Shown here in pieces: positions 34,028 through 35,432 of a stretch of DNA of 35,432 nt. Numbering within the stretch: the first letter of the stretch is position 1; the number at the start of each line of letters is the position of its first letter. Origin of the DNA: Anaerolineales bacterium (lineage in GTDB: Bacteria > Chloroflexota > Anaerolineae > Anaerolineales > UBA6663); the NCBI GenBank assembly GCA_020850595.1, contig JADZEK010000145.1, forward strand, positions 1 to 35,432, written 5' to 3'. The notes under the pieces were generated by a model, which did not search any database, was not told the DNA's origin, and saw only the letters and a program-made list of their open reading frames with translations. Both the position numbers and the translations under genes were made by a program.

Positions 34028-35079
34028 CATTCGGAGACGGGGTCAAGCCGGTCGAGGGCGGCGCGCAGGCGGGCAGCCAGGGCGGCGCGCTCGGCGGGCG
34101 GCAGGAGGCTGGCGTCGGCCGCGGTGAACAGCGCCTGCTGTAGATCGGCCCAAGACAGGCCGAGCGCATCCACGGCGATCTGATACTCGTCGCTCAGCGT
34201 AATGCCCGAAACGCCCGGGTCGTCGGTGTTGAGAGTAGTGCGCAGGCCGAGGGCGTTCATGCGCGGCAGGGCGTGGGCGGCGAAGGCCGCCACCACGCCG
34301 CTTTGCAGATTGCTGGTCAGGCAGACCTCAAACACAATGGCGCGCTCGCGGGCCAGGGCGACCGCCGCGGGGTCTTCGACCACGCGCACGCCGTGGCCGA
34401 CGCGCCGCACGCCCAGGTGCTCAATGGCGTCGCGGACGGCCGCCGCCCCGGTCCACTCGCCGGCGTGGGCCACACAGCCCAGCCCGGCCTGGCGCGCCGC
34501 CTGGAAGACACCCCGGAACGGCGCGGCCGGGAAGTTGACCTCGTCACCGGCCAGGTCGAGGCCGGCGATGCCGCGCGCCTGCCGGTCGGCAGCCACCTGG
34601 GCGACCTGCTCGGCCAGCGCCACCGGCTCGTGCCGGTTGACGCTGACGATCAGCCGCACCTGAAGTTTAGGATAGACCCGCCCGGCTTCAGCCACGGCGG
34701 CGATGACCCAATCGGTGACGTCGGCCAGCGAAAAGCGGCCGCTGCTGGCGAGGGCGGCGGGCGTGAAGCGCAGTTCGAGGTAGTGCAGGTTGTCGCGCGC
34801 GGCGTCTTCAATGACCTCGAAGGCCAGGCGGTGAATAATCTCTGGCGAAAGATAGAAGCGGCGCAGCACATCGAACTTGGCGAGGAACTGGCGAAAGCTG
34901 CGCTCGCCGTCCACGACTTGCACATAGGGGCGCAGGGCCGCCAGGCTGTCGGCGGGCAGGTCGAGGCCGTGCTGCTGGGCGATGGCGCGCAAGGTGGTAA
35001 GCCGCAGCGCGCCCTCCAGATGGCGGTGCAGGTCTAGCTTGGGCAGCGCCGCCAGGTCGGCGCGGGAGGGGGATGGCAT
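34027..35079 (-). CDS. add: Adenosine deaminase-family protein
   Basis: The protein has 350 residues from the ATG at 35079. Upstream codons in the open frame overlap the promoter region and lack similarity to the family. Zinc and catalytic residues are in place: LDLHRHLEG (His18, His20), HAGE (205-208), GHG (228-230) and NTDDP (Asp286, Asp287). ELRFTPAAL and AGLDLAGDE are further family landmarks. The enzyme converts adenosine to inosine; some relatives act on adenine or modified purines, and this cannot be decided by eye. A TATCAT box at 35129-35124 may be the promoter. No clear ribosome site precedes the ATG. Confidence 0.92.
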   Translation of the reverse strand: MPSPSRADLAALPKLDLHRHLEGALRLTTLRAIAQQHGLDLPADSLAALRPYVQVVDGERSFRQFLAKFDVLRRFYLSPEIIHRLAFEVIEDAARDNLHYLELRFTPAALASSGRFSLADVTDWVIAAVAEAGRVYPKLQVRLIVSVNRHEPVALAEQVAQVAADRQARGIAGLDLAGDEVNFPAAPFRGVFQAARQAGLGCVAHAGEWTGAAAVRDAIEHLGVRRVGHGVRVVEDPAAVALARERAIVFEVCLTSNLQSGVVAAFAAHALPRMNALGLRTTLNTDDPGVSGITLSDEYQIAVDALGLSWADLQQALFTAADASLLPPAERAALAARLRAALDRLDPVSE

Positions 35080-35123
35080 GAGGATGGCAGGCCCGGCCAG
35101 GCGGGTGCGGCCGACCGTGACCG

Positions 35124-35129
35124 ATGATA
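35124..35129 (-). promoter_or_regulatory. Probable -10 box for adenosine deaminase
   Basis: TATCAT on the minus strand lies 45 bases before the chosen ATG. It is a weak match and there is no clear -35. Confidence 0.35.
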
Positions 35130-35212
35130 CCGTGAACGAGAAGGCGAGGCAAATTCGGGGCCAGGGCAATTGCATCTAAACTGCGCTTGGGACCGATCAG
35201 CCCCATTTTGCC

Positions 35213-35256
35213 TGTCATTCCGAAGAGCGCATGGCGCGGTGCGCCAGCCCCCCCCA
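35213..35256. repeat. Partial copy of the interspersed repeat
   Basis: It begins TGTCATTCCGAAGAGCGCA, contains the perfect hairpin TGGCGC-ggt-GCGCCA and ends in a C-run. It is related to 35298-35340 and to the 94-base copies at both window ends. Confidence 0.75.
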
Positions 35257-35297
35257 CGGCAGAAACAGCCGCACTGACTTGATCTCCTCTATAGAAT

Positions 35298-35340
35298 TGT
35301 CATTTCGAAGAGCGCATGGCGGCAGGCCGCCAGCCCCCCA
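35298..35340. repeat. Second partial copy of the interspersed repeat
   Basis: It begins TGTCATTTCGAAGAGCGCA, with hairpin TGGCGG-cagg-CCGCCA and a C-run, and lies 85 bases after the previous copy. The stem differs from that copy in both arms yet still pairs. Confidence 0.75.
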
Positions 35341-35432
35341 GTGGCGAAACACTCGGCGGACCATGTCATTCCGAAGCCCCCCTCCAGTTGCCGGCCATCC
35401 TTCGGCATTGTGGGGGGTGAGGAATCTCAACC
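35339..35432. repeat. Interspersed repeat, copy at right edge
   Basis: This is a 94-base copy of positions 1-94 with a single difference, in the same orientation. Together with the two partial copies it forms a local array downstream of the repeat-free gene region. Confidence 0.85.

Overview
The window is a piece of a high-G+C bacterial chromosome, most likely from the Chloroflexota (Anaerolineae-like). This is inferred from gene content and style. There are lipoproteins with Thr/Pro-rich linkers, a secreted protein with a YLPIV-type motif, a DUF4349 lipoprotein, an FMN-riboswitch-controlled ABC importer with an NMT1-like binding protein, and a Wzx/Wzy-type polysaccharide cluster without any outer-membrane exporter (compatible with a single-membrane cell). 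Sampled 60-base lines run at about 73% G+C in ordinary genes and about 50% in one clearly foreign gene near 24.55-25.41 kb. No rRNA, tRNA or CRISPR array was seen.

Layout. 0-2.5 kb: a copy of an interspersed repeat, a lipoprotein esterase (minus), then phoU and a small CxxC/CxxC protein (plus). 2.5-6.25 kb (minus strand): a housekeeping run tsaE-tsaB-rimI (t6A synthesis and S18 acetylation), a sugar-nucleotide epimerase and a family 4 uracil-DNA glycosylase ending in a beta-clamp motif. 6.3-8.9 kb (plus): metallophosphoesterase, DUF4349 lipoprotein with a strong terminator, and a single-chain RHH-MazF protein. 8.9-11.86 kb (minus): a riboflavin-type ABC importer (permease, binding lipoprotein, ATPase) behind a complete FMN riboswitch. 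Promoter, aptamer, antiterminator and terminator can all be read, and the terminator runs to within three bases of the permease start codon.

11.9-32.3 kb: a large exopolysaccharide cluster, nearly all plus strand. It holds a UDP-sugar 6-dehydrogenase, a NusG paralogue (RfaH/LoaP type), a WecA-like initiating transferase fused to a degenerate YvcK/CofD-like domain, GDP-fucose synthase, a minus-strand nucleotidyltransferase-fold protein, a Wzz-like co-polymerase, a putative glycosyltransferase, a GT4 glycosyltransferase, a MurJ/Wzx flippase, a polymerase-like membrane protein, two FkbM methyltransferases, a GT-C membrane glycosyltransferase, a secreted glycoside-hydrolase-like protein, a GT2 glycosyltransferase and a second initiating enzyme of the WcaJ/WbaP type. 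The first FkbM gene lies in a low-G+C island between two diverged direct repeats. A degenerate copy of the tail of the polymerase-like gene lies on the island's far side.

32.3-35.4 kb: mutM with a promoter that predicts a leaderless mRNA, a membrane-anchored protein with a possible internal domain duplication, a terminator, adenosine deaminase (minus), and a cluster of the same interspersed repeat that opens the window. The first and last 94 bases differ at only one position.

The most notable points are the WecA-YvcK-like fusion, the readable FMN riboswitch switch, the RHH-MazF fusion, the beta-clamp tail on the glycosylase, the FkbM island, and a recurring TG-n-TAnnnT extended -10 promoter without a clear -35.
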